NCBI GenBank assembly: GCA_937880335.1
Contig: CALFLJ010000012.1
Span: 1-13,995, forward strand
Direction: 5' to 3'
DNA: 13,995 nucleotides
Source: an uncultured Succinatimonas sp.
GTDB lineage: Bacteria > Pseudomonadota > Gammaproteobacteria > Enterobacterales > Succinivibrionaceae
Shown here: positions 1-6,834 of the stretch, piece after piece
How the letters are laid out: each line of letters begins with the position of its first letter
How positions within the stretch are numbered: the first letter of the stretch is position 1
Notes under the pieces: model-generated
Databases searched by the model: none
What the model was told of the DNA's origin: nothing
Seen by the model: the letters and a program-made list of their open reading frames with translations, nothing else
Translations under genes and position numbers: made by a program

Positions 1-787
1 TTAAGGCCTTAGCAAAGATTTCCTCAAGCTTGCTATCTGATATGATATTGCAGTAAGCATAATCAACACCATGATCTGCAGCTTTGCAACCTAAATCATT
101 AAAGAAAGCCATACGGATATCTAAAGCATCAAAGAAGTCAGCACAGGTCTTTATCTCTTTATTAGTAAGAGATGCAATCTTTGAAACGTACTGAGCAAAT
201 TCAGGTTTTTCAATCTTCATCGCCTTGTCAGGACGCCATGCAGGTAAATCTTTGCAAGGGGCATTCTTATCAGTTTTTAGCATTTGATGCCATTTGAGAT
301 CATCTGCAGGATCATCGGTGGTACATACGCATTTGACATTAGACATTTTGATTATGTCTTGAACACGGAAATTATCCTGTGCAAGTTTGGCGTTACACTC
401 ATCCCAAATCTCTTTGCAGGTATCCTCATTTAAGGTTTTAGTTATTCCAAAATAACGCTGCAGTTCTAAATGGGTCCAATGATAAAGAGGATTTCCAATA
501 GCACGGGGAAGAGATTTTGCAAACTGCTCAAACTTTTCAAAATCAGTGGAGTTCTTGCCTGTAATTAATTCCTCTGGAACACCATTAGATCTGATCATTC
601 GCCATTTATAGTGATCACCTGAGAGCCAGGCATCCGTAATATTGCGGAATTTATAGTTTTCTGCAATTTGCTGTGGATTTATATGGCAATGATAATCGAT
701 GATTGGCATTTTAGCGGCGTGTTCGTGGAAAAGTTCTTGAGCCGTTTCTGTCTCAAGTAGAAAATCCTGATCCATAAAAGCTTTCAT
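1..787 (-). CDS. uxaC: Uronate isomerase (glucuronate/galacturonate isomerase), 3' end outside window
   Basis: This cytoplasmic amidohydrolase-fold enzyme interconverts D-glucuronate and D-fructuronate, and D-galacturonate and D-tagaturonate, the first step of hexuronate breakdown. I translated 262 codons without a stop, against about 470 aa for the family, so roughly the last 45% lies beyond base 1. Recognisable UxaC stretches are FMDQDFLL near the start, the metal-binding DYHCH (H33, H35), GDHYKWR, GNPLYHWTHLEL, LAQDNF, TTDDP and WRPDKA, all matching E. coli UxaC in order. The ATG at 787 is preceded by AAGGAAA at 7-nt spacing and gives the same N-terminus as E. coli. It is the fourth gene of an operon with the upstream TRAP genes and lies 66 bp after dctM. 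The identification is secure; which hexuronate is used in vivo cannot be told from this gene. Confidence 0.95.
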   Translation of the reverse strand, partial: MKAFMDQDFLLETETAQELFHEHAAKMPIIDYHCHINPQQIAENYKFRNITDAWLSGDHYKWRMIRSNGVPEELITGKNSTDFEKFEQFAKSLPRAIGNPLYHWTHLELQRYFGITKTLNEDTCKEIWDECNAKLAQDNFRVQDIIKMSNVKCVCTTDDPADDLKWHQMLKTDKNAPCKDLPAWRPDKAMKIEKPEFAQYVSKIASLTNKEIKTCADFFDALDIRMAFFNDLGCKAADHGVDYAYCNIISDSKLEEIFAKAL

Positions 788-817
788 AATAAATTTCCTT
801 ATTTTTTTAGGTTAAAT

Positions 818-838
818 AAGGCCCGACATGCGGGCCTT
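818..838 (-). terminator. Hairpin between dctM and uxaC (terminator-like or mRNA-processing)
   Basis: A perfect 8-bp GC-rich stem (AAGGCCCG at 818-825 with CGGGCCTT at 831-838) has a 5-nt loop. On the minus strand it is followed by ATTTAACC rather than a long T-run, so termination is probably incomplete. As uxaC starts only 30 bp further on, partial termination or protection of the dctM 3' end is more likely than a full operon boundary. Confidence 0.6.
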
Positions 839-853
839 TGATTTATTTAAATT

Positions 854-2197
854 TTAAAGCAGGCCTAAGATTTCTCGACTTAAACTACCAAGTGATTCCT
901 CATATCCTGCAAGATAAGCAATATAACTTGAGAGGAATGGCAGATAAGTTATAGCCATTAAGATTATGAAGATTACAACATAGTAAGCTAAAAGAGGCTT
1001 TATAACTCGTTCGATAGTGGTCTTTCCAACCTTAACACCTACGAATAGAATATTGCCAACAGGTGGTGTGATAAGACCTATGCAGAGGTTGAAGGTTATT
1101 ACAATACCAAATTCAACAGGACTTAAACCACACTGCAGAGCAATTGGCAGGAAGATTGGAGTGAAGATTAAAACAGCTGGAGTTGTATCTAAGAATGTGC
1201 CAACAAATAAAAGGATCAAGTTAATGATAAGCATGATCACAATTGGATTGTCACTTACACCTGAAAGCAATTCTCCTACAGCAGTTGGGATCTGAACAAA
1301 AGAGATAACCCAGGACATGATTGAGGAAATACCGATAAGTAAAATAATGATACCGGTCATTTCAGCTGAATCTGCGTAGATCTTCAAAAGGCTCTTTATT
1401 GTAATTGAGCGATAAATGAAAGCTAAAATCAAAGAATAGACTACAGCTACAACAGCACCTTCAGTTGCAGTGAAGATTCCACCTACGATACCGCCTATAA
1501 CAATGATGATAAGCAGTAAAGAAGGGATAGCCTCACCTAATACCTTAGATGCTAAAGCTAGGGTAATTTTTTGTGAATCAGGTTTATAGCCACGCTTTGT
1601 TGCGATGAAACCAGCTAAGATCATGCAACCTATTCCCCATAAAATACCTGGGACATAACCTGCTAAGAATAAGGCTGCAACAGATGTACCACCTGAGACT
1701 AAAGCATAGGTAATAAGTACGTTTGATGGAGGGATTAAAAGACCCGTAGGAGCAGTTGCAATATTTACTGTTGCCATGAAATCTCTGTCATAGCCCTCTT
1801 TTGTAGCGATAGGGCCTATGATAGTACCCATAGCAGAGGCTGCAGCTACACCAGAACCTGAAATAGCACCAAACATCATATTAGCCATTGCATTAGTGTG
1901 GGCGTAGCAACCTGGAAGTTTGCCTACACAAAGACGGGCTAAATTCATAAGTCTTAACGCAATACCGCCTTGATTCATAATATTTCCGGCTAAGATAAAG
2001 AAGGGGATTGCAATTAAGGTAAAGACAGAAATACCTGTAAAGGTACGCTGTGCACCGGTTGTTAACATCATATCAAAGTCAAGTGCAACTGCACCTGCTG
2101 CAAGAGATGATATTGCAATAGAAATACAAATCGGTACACCAAGAATTAATAGAGAGATTAGGACTAAGGCCAGAATAAGGCCAACTGTGGCAGTCAT
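854..2197 (-). CDS. dctM: TRAP transporter large permease subunit (DctM family)
   Basis: This is the ion-coupled large membrane subunit of a tripartite ATP-independent periplasmic transporter. It carries out Na+- or H+-driven uptake of an organic acid delivered by the DctP binding protein. At 447 aa it has the usual family length, with about 12 hydrophobic segments across its whole length. DctM hallmarks are GAISGSGVAAASAMG (residues 110-124), EGYDRDFMA (134-142), PTGLLIPPSN (150-159) and a second IT-superfamily repeat with LDTTPAVLIFTP and LITPPVGNILFVG in the C-terminal half. The ATG is preceded by TTAGGAGAAAT. It follows dctQ after 61 bp containing a hairpin, and precedes uxaC, which suggests that the cargo is a hexuronate (inference from context). 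The symbol is the family name. Confidence 0.93.
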   Translation of the reverse strand: MTATVGLILALVLISLLILGVPICISIAISSLAAGAVALDFDMMLTTGAQRTFTGISVFTLIAIPFFILAGNIMNQGGIALRLMNLARLCVGKLPGCYAHTNAMANMMFGAISGSGVAAASAMGTIIGPIATKEGYDRDFMATVNIATAPTGLLIPPSNVLITYALVSGGTSVAALFLAGYVPGILWGIGCMILAGFIATKRGYKPDSQKITLALASKVLGEAIPSLLLIIIVIGGIVGGIFTATEGAVVAVVYSLILAFIYRSITIKSLLKIYADSAEMTGIIILLIGISSIMSWVISFVQIPTAVGELLSGVSDNPIVIMLIINLILLFVGTFLDTTPAVLIFTPIFLPIALQCGLSPVEFGIVITFNLCIGLITPPVGNILFVGVKVGKTTIERVIKPLLAYYVVIFIILMAITYLPFLSSYIAYLAGYEESLGSLSREILGLL

Positions 2198-2216
2198 TTT
2201 TTATTTCTCCTAATTT

Positions 2217-2240
2217 AGGCAACCTATTTTTAGGTTGCCT
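2217..2240 (-). other. Intercistronic hairpin between dctQ and dctM
   Basis: A perfect 10-bp inverted repeat (AGGCAACCTA at 2217-2226 with TAGGTTGCCT at 2231-2240) surrounds a 4-nt loop. In the minus-strand transcript it falls between the dctQ stop and the dctM Shine-Dalgarno AGGAG. No T-run follows it (AAATTAGG comes next), so it is more likely an mRNA stabiliser, processing site or translation-coupling element than a terminator. Confidence 0.65.
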
Positions 2241-2258
2241 TAATGTGGTTATATTCTT

Positions 2259-2768
2259 TTAAGAGGCTAAATTTCCTGCATAATTGTCAACATCAGGAGA
2301 TTTTAAAACCTTAAGAAGATCGACAATATTAAGCAGTGCGTACAGTGACATCAGCACTCCTGAGAGCGGCAGCACTGTGTACATAAGGCCCATGGAAATG
2401 CCTAAGGATGCGGTCAACTGTGAGGAGTTCTCCAAAGCCATGACATAACCACCGTAAATTAGGAGCAATACTGCAGTGCCTACGATTAAAACCTCGCTAA
2501 ACATATCAAGGAATACACGGCTTTTACCTTTGAACTTGTTGACAAAGAAAGCCATAGCAAGATGCCCTCTTTTACCTACTACATAAGCTGCAGATAAAAT
2601 AGATAGCCAGGTGAAACTATAGGTTACCAACTCCTCAGAAATGGTACTTGGGGAGTTGAAGAAATAGCGCGTTATGATCTGATATGAACCTACAATAGTC
2701 ATCTCAATAAAGAGTACCACGCAGATAACCATCAGCACTCTATCTAAAGCTTTTCTAAAAACTAGCAT
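2259..2768 (-). CDS. dctQ: TRAP transporter small permease subunit (DctQ family)
   Basis: This small four-TM inner-membrane subunit pairs with DctM in TRAP transporters. The protein is 169 aa, normal for the family, with hydrophobic segments at about residues 12-33, 47-65, 88-110 and 124-148. Family features are IITRYFFN (31-38), the acidic pair in ISEELVTYSF (43-52) with the following W, and a GHL motif (H69) after the second helix. A GGAG ribosome site precedes the ATG. It starts 26 bp after the dctP stop and is followed by dctM, the standard P-Q-M order. Alternative functions are unlikely, although DctQ proteins are weakly conserved and the call leans on the neighbours. Confidence 0.9.
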   Translation of the reverse strand: MLVFRKALDRVLMVICVVLFIEMTIVGSYQIITRYFFNSPSTISEELVTYSFTWLSILSAAYVVGKRGHLAMAFFVNKFKGKSRVFLDMFSEVLIVGTAVLLLIYGGYVMALENSSQLTASLGISMGLMYTVLPLSGVLMSLYALLNIVDLLKVLKSPDVDNYAGNLAS

Positions 2769-2794
2769 AATTGCTCCAAAAATTTATTTATAAA

Positions 2795-3808
2795 TTATTT
2801 GAATGAACTATCAAACTTAGAGGCAGCCTCGTAGATATCCTTCATAGCAGGGTTGTCCTTTAACAGTTGCTCATGTAAAGGTAATACCTTCTCACGGAAA
2901 GCTGCTGTATCAACGTTGATAAACTCGACACCCATCTTTTCAGCTTTTTGCTTGGCTTCGTCTACACTCTTGTGCCATGCTGCAAACTCGGCCTTTTGAG
3001 CCTCAGCTGCAGCTTCCTCAAATACCTTGCGATCCTCAGCTGATAACTTGCTTAAGAATTTTTCTGAACCTACTACAATATCTGGGCACATCTGATGGCC
3101 ATCATAGGTAAAGTATTTGCAGACCTCTCCATGTTTCTGATCTGTTAAGGCTAATTCGTTATTTTCAGCACCATCAATAACGCCCTGCTGTAATGCGGAG
3201 TAAACCTCACCAAATGACATAGGGGTTGCAGCAGCACCAAAAGCATTCATCATAGCTACGTTGGTAGGACCTGCCTGAACACGGAATTTCTTACCCTGTA
3301 AATCGTCTACAGTTTTAATTGGTGTTTTGGAATAGAAGTTACGTGTACCTGCGGTGAATGCAGCCATGGCGGTAAAGCCTACGTCTTTGGAGTTTTTAGA
3401 TAATGTCTTTAAGACTTGAGGATCAGAGATGAATGCCTCATAGGCTTTTTCTGATGTAAAGAGGTAAGGGACAGAGAAAACAGCATAGATTTTATCAAAA
3501 CTCTCTATATTAGCAGTTGATACAGCTAAGAATTGGACAGAGCCTTGCTTGATTAACTCTAAAACCTTCTCATTTGCACCTAATGATCCATTAGGGAAAA
3601 TCTGTACTTCGTATTTGTCACCTAACTTTTGCTCAATATAGTTCTTAAATGCAACAAAGCCTAAGTGATCTGGATGAGTATCAATTTGAGTATGTGAAAT
3701 ACGAACTAAGGTTTTTTCTGCTTTTTTATCGCCACCACAACCTGTTAAAGCTAAAGATGAGGCAGCACATACAGCAAGAGCAAGACCTAATAATTTAAAA
3801 GTACGCAT
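2795..3808 (-). CDS. dctP: TRAP transporter solute-binding lipoprotein (DctP family), probably for a hexuronate
   Basis: This extracytoplasmic binding protein hands substrate to the DctQM permease. It is 337 aa, usual length. The N-terminus is a lipoprotein signal: charged MRTFK, a hydrophobic core, then the lipobox LTGC with the lipidated Cys at 24, followed by G25 and a Lys-rich linker. DctP signatures are FPNGSLGANE (71-80), GTRNFYS (154-160), KKFRVQAG with the carboxylate-binding Arg at 176, PMSFGEVYSALQQGVIDGAEN (196-216) and the acidic, helix-rich C-terminus. The Arg implies a carboxylated ligand, and the downstream uxaC points to glucuronate or galacturonate (inference). An AAAGGA ribosome site precedes the ATG. 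It is the first gene of the operon, with about 130 nt of leader after the predicted promoter. The lipid anchor is less usual than a free periplasmic DctP. Confidence 0.93.
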   Translation of the reverse strand: MRTFKLLGLALAVCAASSLALTGCGGDKKAEKTLVRISHTQIDTHPDHLGFVAFKNYIEQKLGDKYEVQIFPNGSLGANEKVLELIKQGSVQFLAVSTANIESFDKIYAVFSVPYLFTSEKAYEAFISDPQVLKTLSKNSKDVGFTAMAAFTAGTRNFYSKTPIKTVDDLQGKKFRVQAGPTNVAMMNAFGAAATPMSFGEVYSALQQGVIDGAENNELALTDQKHGEVCKYFTYDGHQMCPDIVVGSEKFLSKLSAEDRKVFEEAAAEAQKAEFAAWHKSVDEAKQKAEKMGVEFINVDTAAFREKVLPLHEQLLKDNPAMKDIYEAASKFDSSFK

Positions 3809-3839
3809 ATTAATGTCCTTTACCGTTTATTTTCATAAT

Positions 3840-3861
3840 GAAGCTAAGAAATCCTAGCTTC
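3840..3861 (-). other. Hairpin in the dctP mRNA leader
   Basis: A 7-bp stem (GAAGCTA at 3840-3846 with TAGCTTC at 3855-3861) has an 8-nt loop, about 30 bp before the dctP start and downstream of the predicted promoter. A second small palindrome, GCCTTAAAGGC, lies at 3881-3891. Both would be in the transcript leader; whether they regulate anything is unknown. Confidence 0.4.
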
Positions 3862-3942
3862 TTATATTGTTGTGATAAAAGCCTTAAAGGCAAAATCTCT
3901 TGATAGATAGGCAAACTTACATACCTCATCAAGTTGACATCA

Positions 3943-3971
3943 ATTATATAGTTTCATTTTTTTTGAAACTG
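3943..3971 (-). promoter_or_regulatory. Predicted sigma-70 promoter of the dctPQM-uxaC operon
   Basis: A consensus TATAAT reads on the minus strand at 3948-3943. Seventeen bases upstream (3971-3966) there is only CAGTTT, a poor -35, so an activator or relief of repression may be needed. The start of transcription would be near 3936, giving a leader of about 130 nt. The spacer is filled by an inverted repeat and the two GTATAC-centred operators lie immediately upstream. Confidence 0.5.
3950..3970. promoter_or_regulatory. Inverted repeat AGTTTCA-N7-TGAAACT overlapping the dctP promoter
   Basis: Perfect 7-bp arms lie at 3950-3956 and 3964-3970, separated by seven T on the plus strand. The repeat occupies the -35/-10 spacer and abuts the -10 box. 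The half site TGAAAC/GTTTCA is also the half site of KdgR, but here the halves face the opposite way, so it should not be called a KdgR box. A repressor site is the simplest reading. Confidence 0.45.
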
Positions 3972-3974
3972 TGG

Positions 3975-4014
3975 ACTAGTATACAAATTTGGAAAAACTT
4001 GATTACTAGTATAC
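3975..4014. promoter_or_regulatory. Twin GTATAC-centred operators upstream of the uronate TRAP operon
   Basis: The decamer ACTAGTATAC occurs at 3975-3984 and again at 4005-4014, exactly 30 bp apart on the same strand. Each is centred on the palindrome GTATAC; the second is extended as TACTAGTATACATGTA, nearly symmetrical. GTATAC-centred palindromes are typical of FadR-subfamily GntR repressors, including the ExuR/UxuR regulators of hexuronate genes (established for Enterobacteria). The position just upstream of the promoter of a uxaC operon fits such a regulator, which is not encoded in this window. Confidence 0.55.
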
Positions 4015-4020
4015 ATGTAA

Positions 4021-4380
4021 CTTGAATTTGTGGTTTTATTTTGTAAATTATTTGTTAACTTTTTGATTTGCATGAAATTGTATTTTGCATATTTCCTAAT
4101 ATAAAAAAAATTATGTTCTCTAATTAAGAATAGTTGTTTTATTTTGAAAAATCCAATAGATTAGACTGATATAAAATTACTTATAAATTGGTAGGTTATG
4201 TATGCATATTTACAATTTATTTTGTAATTAATTATATTACATATAATTAATATCCTTAATGATATGATATTAAATATATAGATAAAAATTATTTTTATAA
4301 AAAATAATACTTAAAAAATAAATAATTATAATGATTATAAAGAGATCTTAAGGTAGGAAGGAGAAAGTTAAGTAATAATT
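4021..4380. other. Extremely AT-rich spacer between the dctP promoter and the asnS terminator
   Basis: I see no gene here; the only ATG-started frames are very short and lack ribosome sites. The sequence is largely A/T runs. It contains TTACAA-N6-TTGTAA (4210-4227), running directly into an A/T-only perfect inverted repeat with 11-bp arms and a 3-nt loop (4227-4251). A purine-rich stretch resembling a ribosome site (AGGAAGGAGA, near 4356) is not followed by a start codon. The region could be an H-NS-like silencing or bent-DNA element, but this is only a guess from composition. Confidence 0.4.
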
Positions 4381-4401
4381 AGGGCGACATTACGTCGCCC
4401 T
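4381..4401 (-). terminator. Terminator hairpin after asnS
   Basis: A perfect 8-bp stem (AGGGCGAC at 4381-4388 with GTCGCCCT at 4394-4401) with a 5-nt loop begins 15 bp after the asnS stop codon. The minus-strand sequence after it is AATTATTACTT, T-containing but not a pure run. It is the most GC-rich patch of the spacer, and its place right after the stop codon supports a terminator. Confidence 0.7.
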
Positions 4402-4415
4402 TTAGCATTTATTGA

Positions 4416-5816
4416 TTAAAACTCAGCACTCTTTGGAGTACGAGGGAATGGAATTGCATCACGAACGTTACCTACGCCTGTTACATAGACTACTAAACGT
4501 TCAAAGCCTAGGCCAAATCCTGAATGAGGAACAGATCCGTAGCGACGAAGATCACGATACCACCAGTAATTGTCCTTATTAAGACCAACCTCTTGCATAC
4601 GCTTATCTAAGACATCAAGGCGATCCTCACGCTGTGAACCACCTATGATCTCACCTATGCCTGGTGCTAAAACATCCATTGCAGCAACAGTTTTGCCGTC
4701 ATCGTTAAGCTTCATGTAGAAAGCTTTAATATCCTTAGGATAGTTCTTAACTACAACTGGGGACTTGAAGTATTCCTCAGCTAAATAACGCTCATGTTCT
4801 GACTGTAAATCAATACCCCACTTGACTGGATATTCAAATTTTTTGCCACAATTTTCGAGGATTTCGACAGCCTTTGTATAATCAACCTGAGCAAAGTCTG
4901 ATTTAATAAAGTCTTCTAAACGACGAATGGCATCTTTATCAACTCGCTCAACAATGAAGTTGAGATCGTCACGACGTAATTCAAGTACAGTCTTGAAAAC
5001 ATACTTTAACATCTGTTCTGCTACAGATGCACAGCCCTCAAGATCGGTGAAAGCCATTTCAGGCTCACACATCCAGAATTCAGCTAAGTGACGGGTGGTA
5101 TTGGAATTTTCAGCACGGAAAGTTGGACCAAAGGTGTAGCATTTTGAGAAAGCACAGGCGTAGGTTTCAACCTCAAGCTGACCTGAAACTGTCATGTAAG
5201 CGTGTTTACCAAAGAAATCCTGAGAATAATCAATATTACCTTTGTCATCTTTAGGAATATTGTTTAAGTCAAAATTGGTGACTGTAAACATTTCACCGGC
5301 ACCTTCACAGTCAGATGAGGTAATAAGCGGGGTGGATACCCACATAAAACCGTTTTGCTGGAAGAACGAGTGAATTGCATATGATAAAGTATTGCGAATA
5401 CGCATTACAGCACCCATAAGATTGGTGCGTGGGCGTAAGTGAGCGTATTCACGGAGGTATTCAACACTGTGGCGTTTTGCACTCATAGGATAGGTATCAG
5501 GGTTTTCAACAAAGCCTAAAACCTTTACTGAGGATGCGGTAACCTCAAAGTCCTGCCCCTTACCTTCTGAGGCTTTAAGGGTTCCTTCAACCTCTACAGA
5601 GCAACCAGTGGTGAGCTTTAAAATCTCGTTTTCGTAATTATCAAGGGTATTTTGAGCAATAACTTGAATATTGTTAAAGCATGAACCGTCATTTACGGCT
5701 AAAAATGAAAAACCGGCTTTAGAATCACGACGAGTACGAATCCAGCCTGCAAAAGTAACCTTATTGCCGACTTCAATTGTTCCGTCTAGGATAGTTTTAA
5801 TGCTACTAAGACTCAT
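4416..5816 (-). CDS. asnS: Asparaginyl-tRNA synthetase
   Basis: This class IIb aminoacyl-tRNA synthetase charges tRNA(Asn) with asparagine in the cytoplasm. The protein is 466 aa, the same length as E. coli AsnS. An N-terminal OB-fold anticodon-binding domain covers about residues 15-105 (FAGWIRTRRDSK, FLAVNDGS). The catalytic domain follows with motif 2 (FRAENSNTTRHLAEFWMCEPE, 233-253) and motif 3 (GFGLGFERLV, 433-442). SGQLEVETYA (211-220) and the C-terminal DAIPFPRTP are also AsnS signatures. The start ATG has AGGGA upstream. It is the last gene of a three-gene unit, 15 bp after a small membrane-protein gene, and is closed by a terminator hairpin. Asn-type rather than Asp-type assignment rests on length and these motifs; I am sure of it. 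Confidence 0.98.
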   Translation of the reverse strand: MSLSSIKTILDGTIEVGNKVTFAGWIRTRRDSKAGFSFLAVNDGSCFNNIQVIAQNTLDNYENEILKLTTGCSVEVEGTLKASEGKGQDFEVTASSVKVLGFVENPDTYPMSAKRHSVEYLREYAHLRPRTNLMGAVMRIRNTLSYAIHSFFQQNGFMWVSTPLITSSDCEGAGEMFTVTNFDLNNIPKDDKGNIDYSQDFFGKHAYMTVSGQLEVETYACAFSKCYTFGPTFRAENSNTTRHLAEFWMCEPEMAFTDLEGCASVAEQMLKYVFKTVLELRRDDLNFIVERVDKDAIRRLEDFIKSDFAQVDYTKAVEILENCGKKFEYPVKWGIDLQSEHERYLAEEYFKSPVVVKNYPKDIKAFYMKLNDDGKTVAAMDVLAPGIGEIIGGSQREDRLDVLDKRMQEVGLNKDNYWWYRDLRRYGSVPHSGFGLGFERLVVYVTGVGNVRDAIPFPRTPKSAEF

Positions 5817-5831
5817 AATTTTCCCTAAATA

Positions 5832-6365
5832 TTATTTCTTTTTATCTACGATTAACTGGTTTTTATAATTTTCGTCTAAGTGACCGGCATAGGTTTTTAT
5901 GACAAACATGCCGCGAGGATGGGGGCCGTTTTCATCTACAACCAGTGCAGGCAGGTTCTTAGTTTTCTGTTCTTGTAAAAAGCGTTTTAGTTCAAAAGAG
6001 ACCTGCTCTCCTGCAAAACGGCTTTCAATTAAAAGCTCTCCGCCTTTTTTTAGCTTTATAAATCCTTTTACAGTGGTAATACCTCGTACAGCCTCGATGC
6101 TTTCAACTGTTGCTACAGTATGAACCCCGTTATTGTAAAGGATCTTTGTTCTAGCATAAATAAAAAATGATTTTATTGTCAAACAGCTAAACAGTAATAC
6201 AAAAACATATTGTAAATAAGGTTGTTCTCCTGTGGCCTCAAGTACTCTAAAGGCAATGATTATAGCCACACCTGTAACAAAGGCATAAACCAGACCAAAT
6301 ACTAGTTGCGCAATGCCTACGCGTGGCTCAAAAGAGGTGGCTTTACGGTTATTCTCCTGCGGCAT
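5832..6365 (-). CDS. Two-TM membrane protein of unknown function
   Basis: I do not recognise a named family. The 177-aa product has a short basic cytoplasmic start, hydrophobic helices at about residues 17-42 and 50-71, then a roughly 100-residue soluble domain of alternating beta-like strands (VHTVATVESIEAV, GFIKLKKGGELLIESRF) and a Lys-rich end. The arrangement is broadly reminiscent of DUF3592-like membrane proteins, but I cannot claim membership. Its ATG overlaps the end of the upstream lipoprotein gene by 17 bp, with GAGGGA as ribosome site inside that gene, and asnS starts 15 bp downstream. Translation is therefore probably coupled with the lipoprotein, and the two may act together at the envelope. 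Confidence 0.85.
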   Translation of the reverse strand: MPQENNRKATSFEPRVGIAQLVFGLVYAFVTGVAIIIAFRVLEATGEQPYLQYVFVLLFSCLTIKSFFIYARTKILYNNGVHTVATVESIEAVRGITTVKGFIKLKKGGELLIESRFAGEQVSFELKRFLQEQKTKNLPALVVDENGPHPRGMFVIKTYAGHLDENYKNQLIVDKKK

Positions 6366-6813
6366 GAATTAGTCCCTCATATGTATCTTTTTGATTTAAA
6401 AACTGTGTTTTTTCGCTGTCATCAACGACCATGGTTAAATCAACTTTTCCTGCTATTTTAAGCATTGGAGTTTGTAGCGAGTCTGCAGCTACAGGGGGGA
6501 GCTTATTTGCAGGTACAAATTGCTCATAATGATTTTCAATATTTGACGGAATTTTTTCCTCAGGCTCAATAACCAAAACACCGGCTATTTTGCCGTTTAC
6601 AAATACTTCAAATTTGAGTTCTTGTAAAGGTAAAGGCTCAGGGGTTTTATGCATTATTGTGTAAGACACATTAAAGCCTGGGATGTTATTTACTCTCTCT
6701 GAGGTTAGATCATTTATTTTTAGACTGGGTTTTTGTACCCCATCTGGCAGTGAGGAGCAGGCTGTCAAAAATGAAGCGCAACATAAAAGCAGTAAAAATA
6801 GAGTTTTTCTCAT
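6349..6813 (-). CDS. LEA14-like (WHy-domain) lipoprotein
   Basis: The 154-aa precursor has a lipoprotein signal, MRKTLFLLLLCCASFLTAC, with the lipobox LTAC and acylated Cys at 19. S20 at +2 suggests the outer membrane. The mature part resembles the LEA14/WHy beta-sandwich seen in bacterial lipoproteins: a pattern of strands around FNVSYTIMHKTPEPLPLQEL and KFEVFVNGKIAGV, in which the P-L-P-L then F-x-V-x-V-N-G pattern is the recognisable core. The WHy domain is linked to stress or desiccation responses in some organisms; its role here is unknown. The ATG has only a weak GGA ahead. It is the first gene of the lipoprotein - membrane protein - asnS unit, with a TATAAT box about 50 bp upstream. 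Confidence 0.8.
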   Translation of the reverse strand: MRKTLFLLLLCCASFLTACSSLPDGVQKPSLKINDLTSERVNNIPGFNVSYTIMHKTPEPLPLQELKFEVFVNGKIAGVLVIEPEEKIPSNIENHYEQFVPANKLPPVAADSLQTPMLKIAGKVDLTMVVDDSEKTQFLNQKDTYEGLIHAAGE

Positions 6814-6834
6814 AAATATATTTCCAATACCTAA

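Noticed and set aside
1017..1295. 92-codon open frame on the plus strand inside dctM
   Set aside because: It is antisense to the well-conserved core of dctM, has no ribosome site and no recognisable protein features.
3911..3925. Possible sigma-54 -24/-12 element before dctP (minus strand, AGG...TTTGC)
   Set aside because: The GG and GC are 11 bp apart instead of the strict 10, and the -24 lacks TGGCAC; a TATAAT box nearby explains the promoter better.
3934..3939. Perfect TTGACA on the plus strand
   Set aside because: No -10 box at 16-18 bp and no plus-strand gene downstream.
3950..3970. KdgR box
   Set aside because: KdgR boxes have TGAAAC on the left and GTTTCA on the right; here the order is reversed.
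5671..6123. Two plus-strand open frames (5671-5868 and 5899-6123) antisense to asnS and the membrane-protein gene
   Set aside because: Both mirror genuine minus-strand genes, lack ribosome sites and have unnatural composition.
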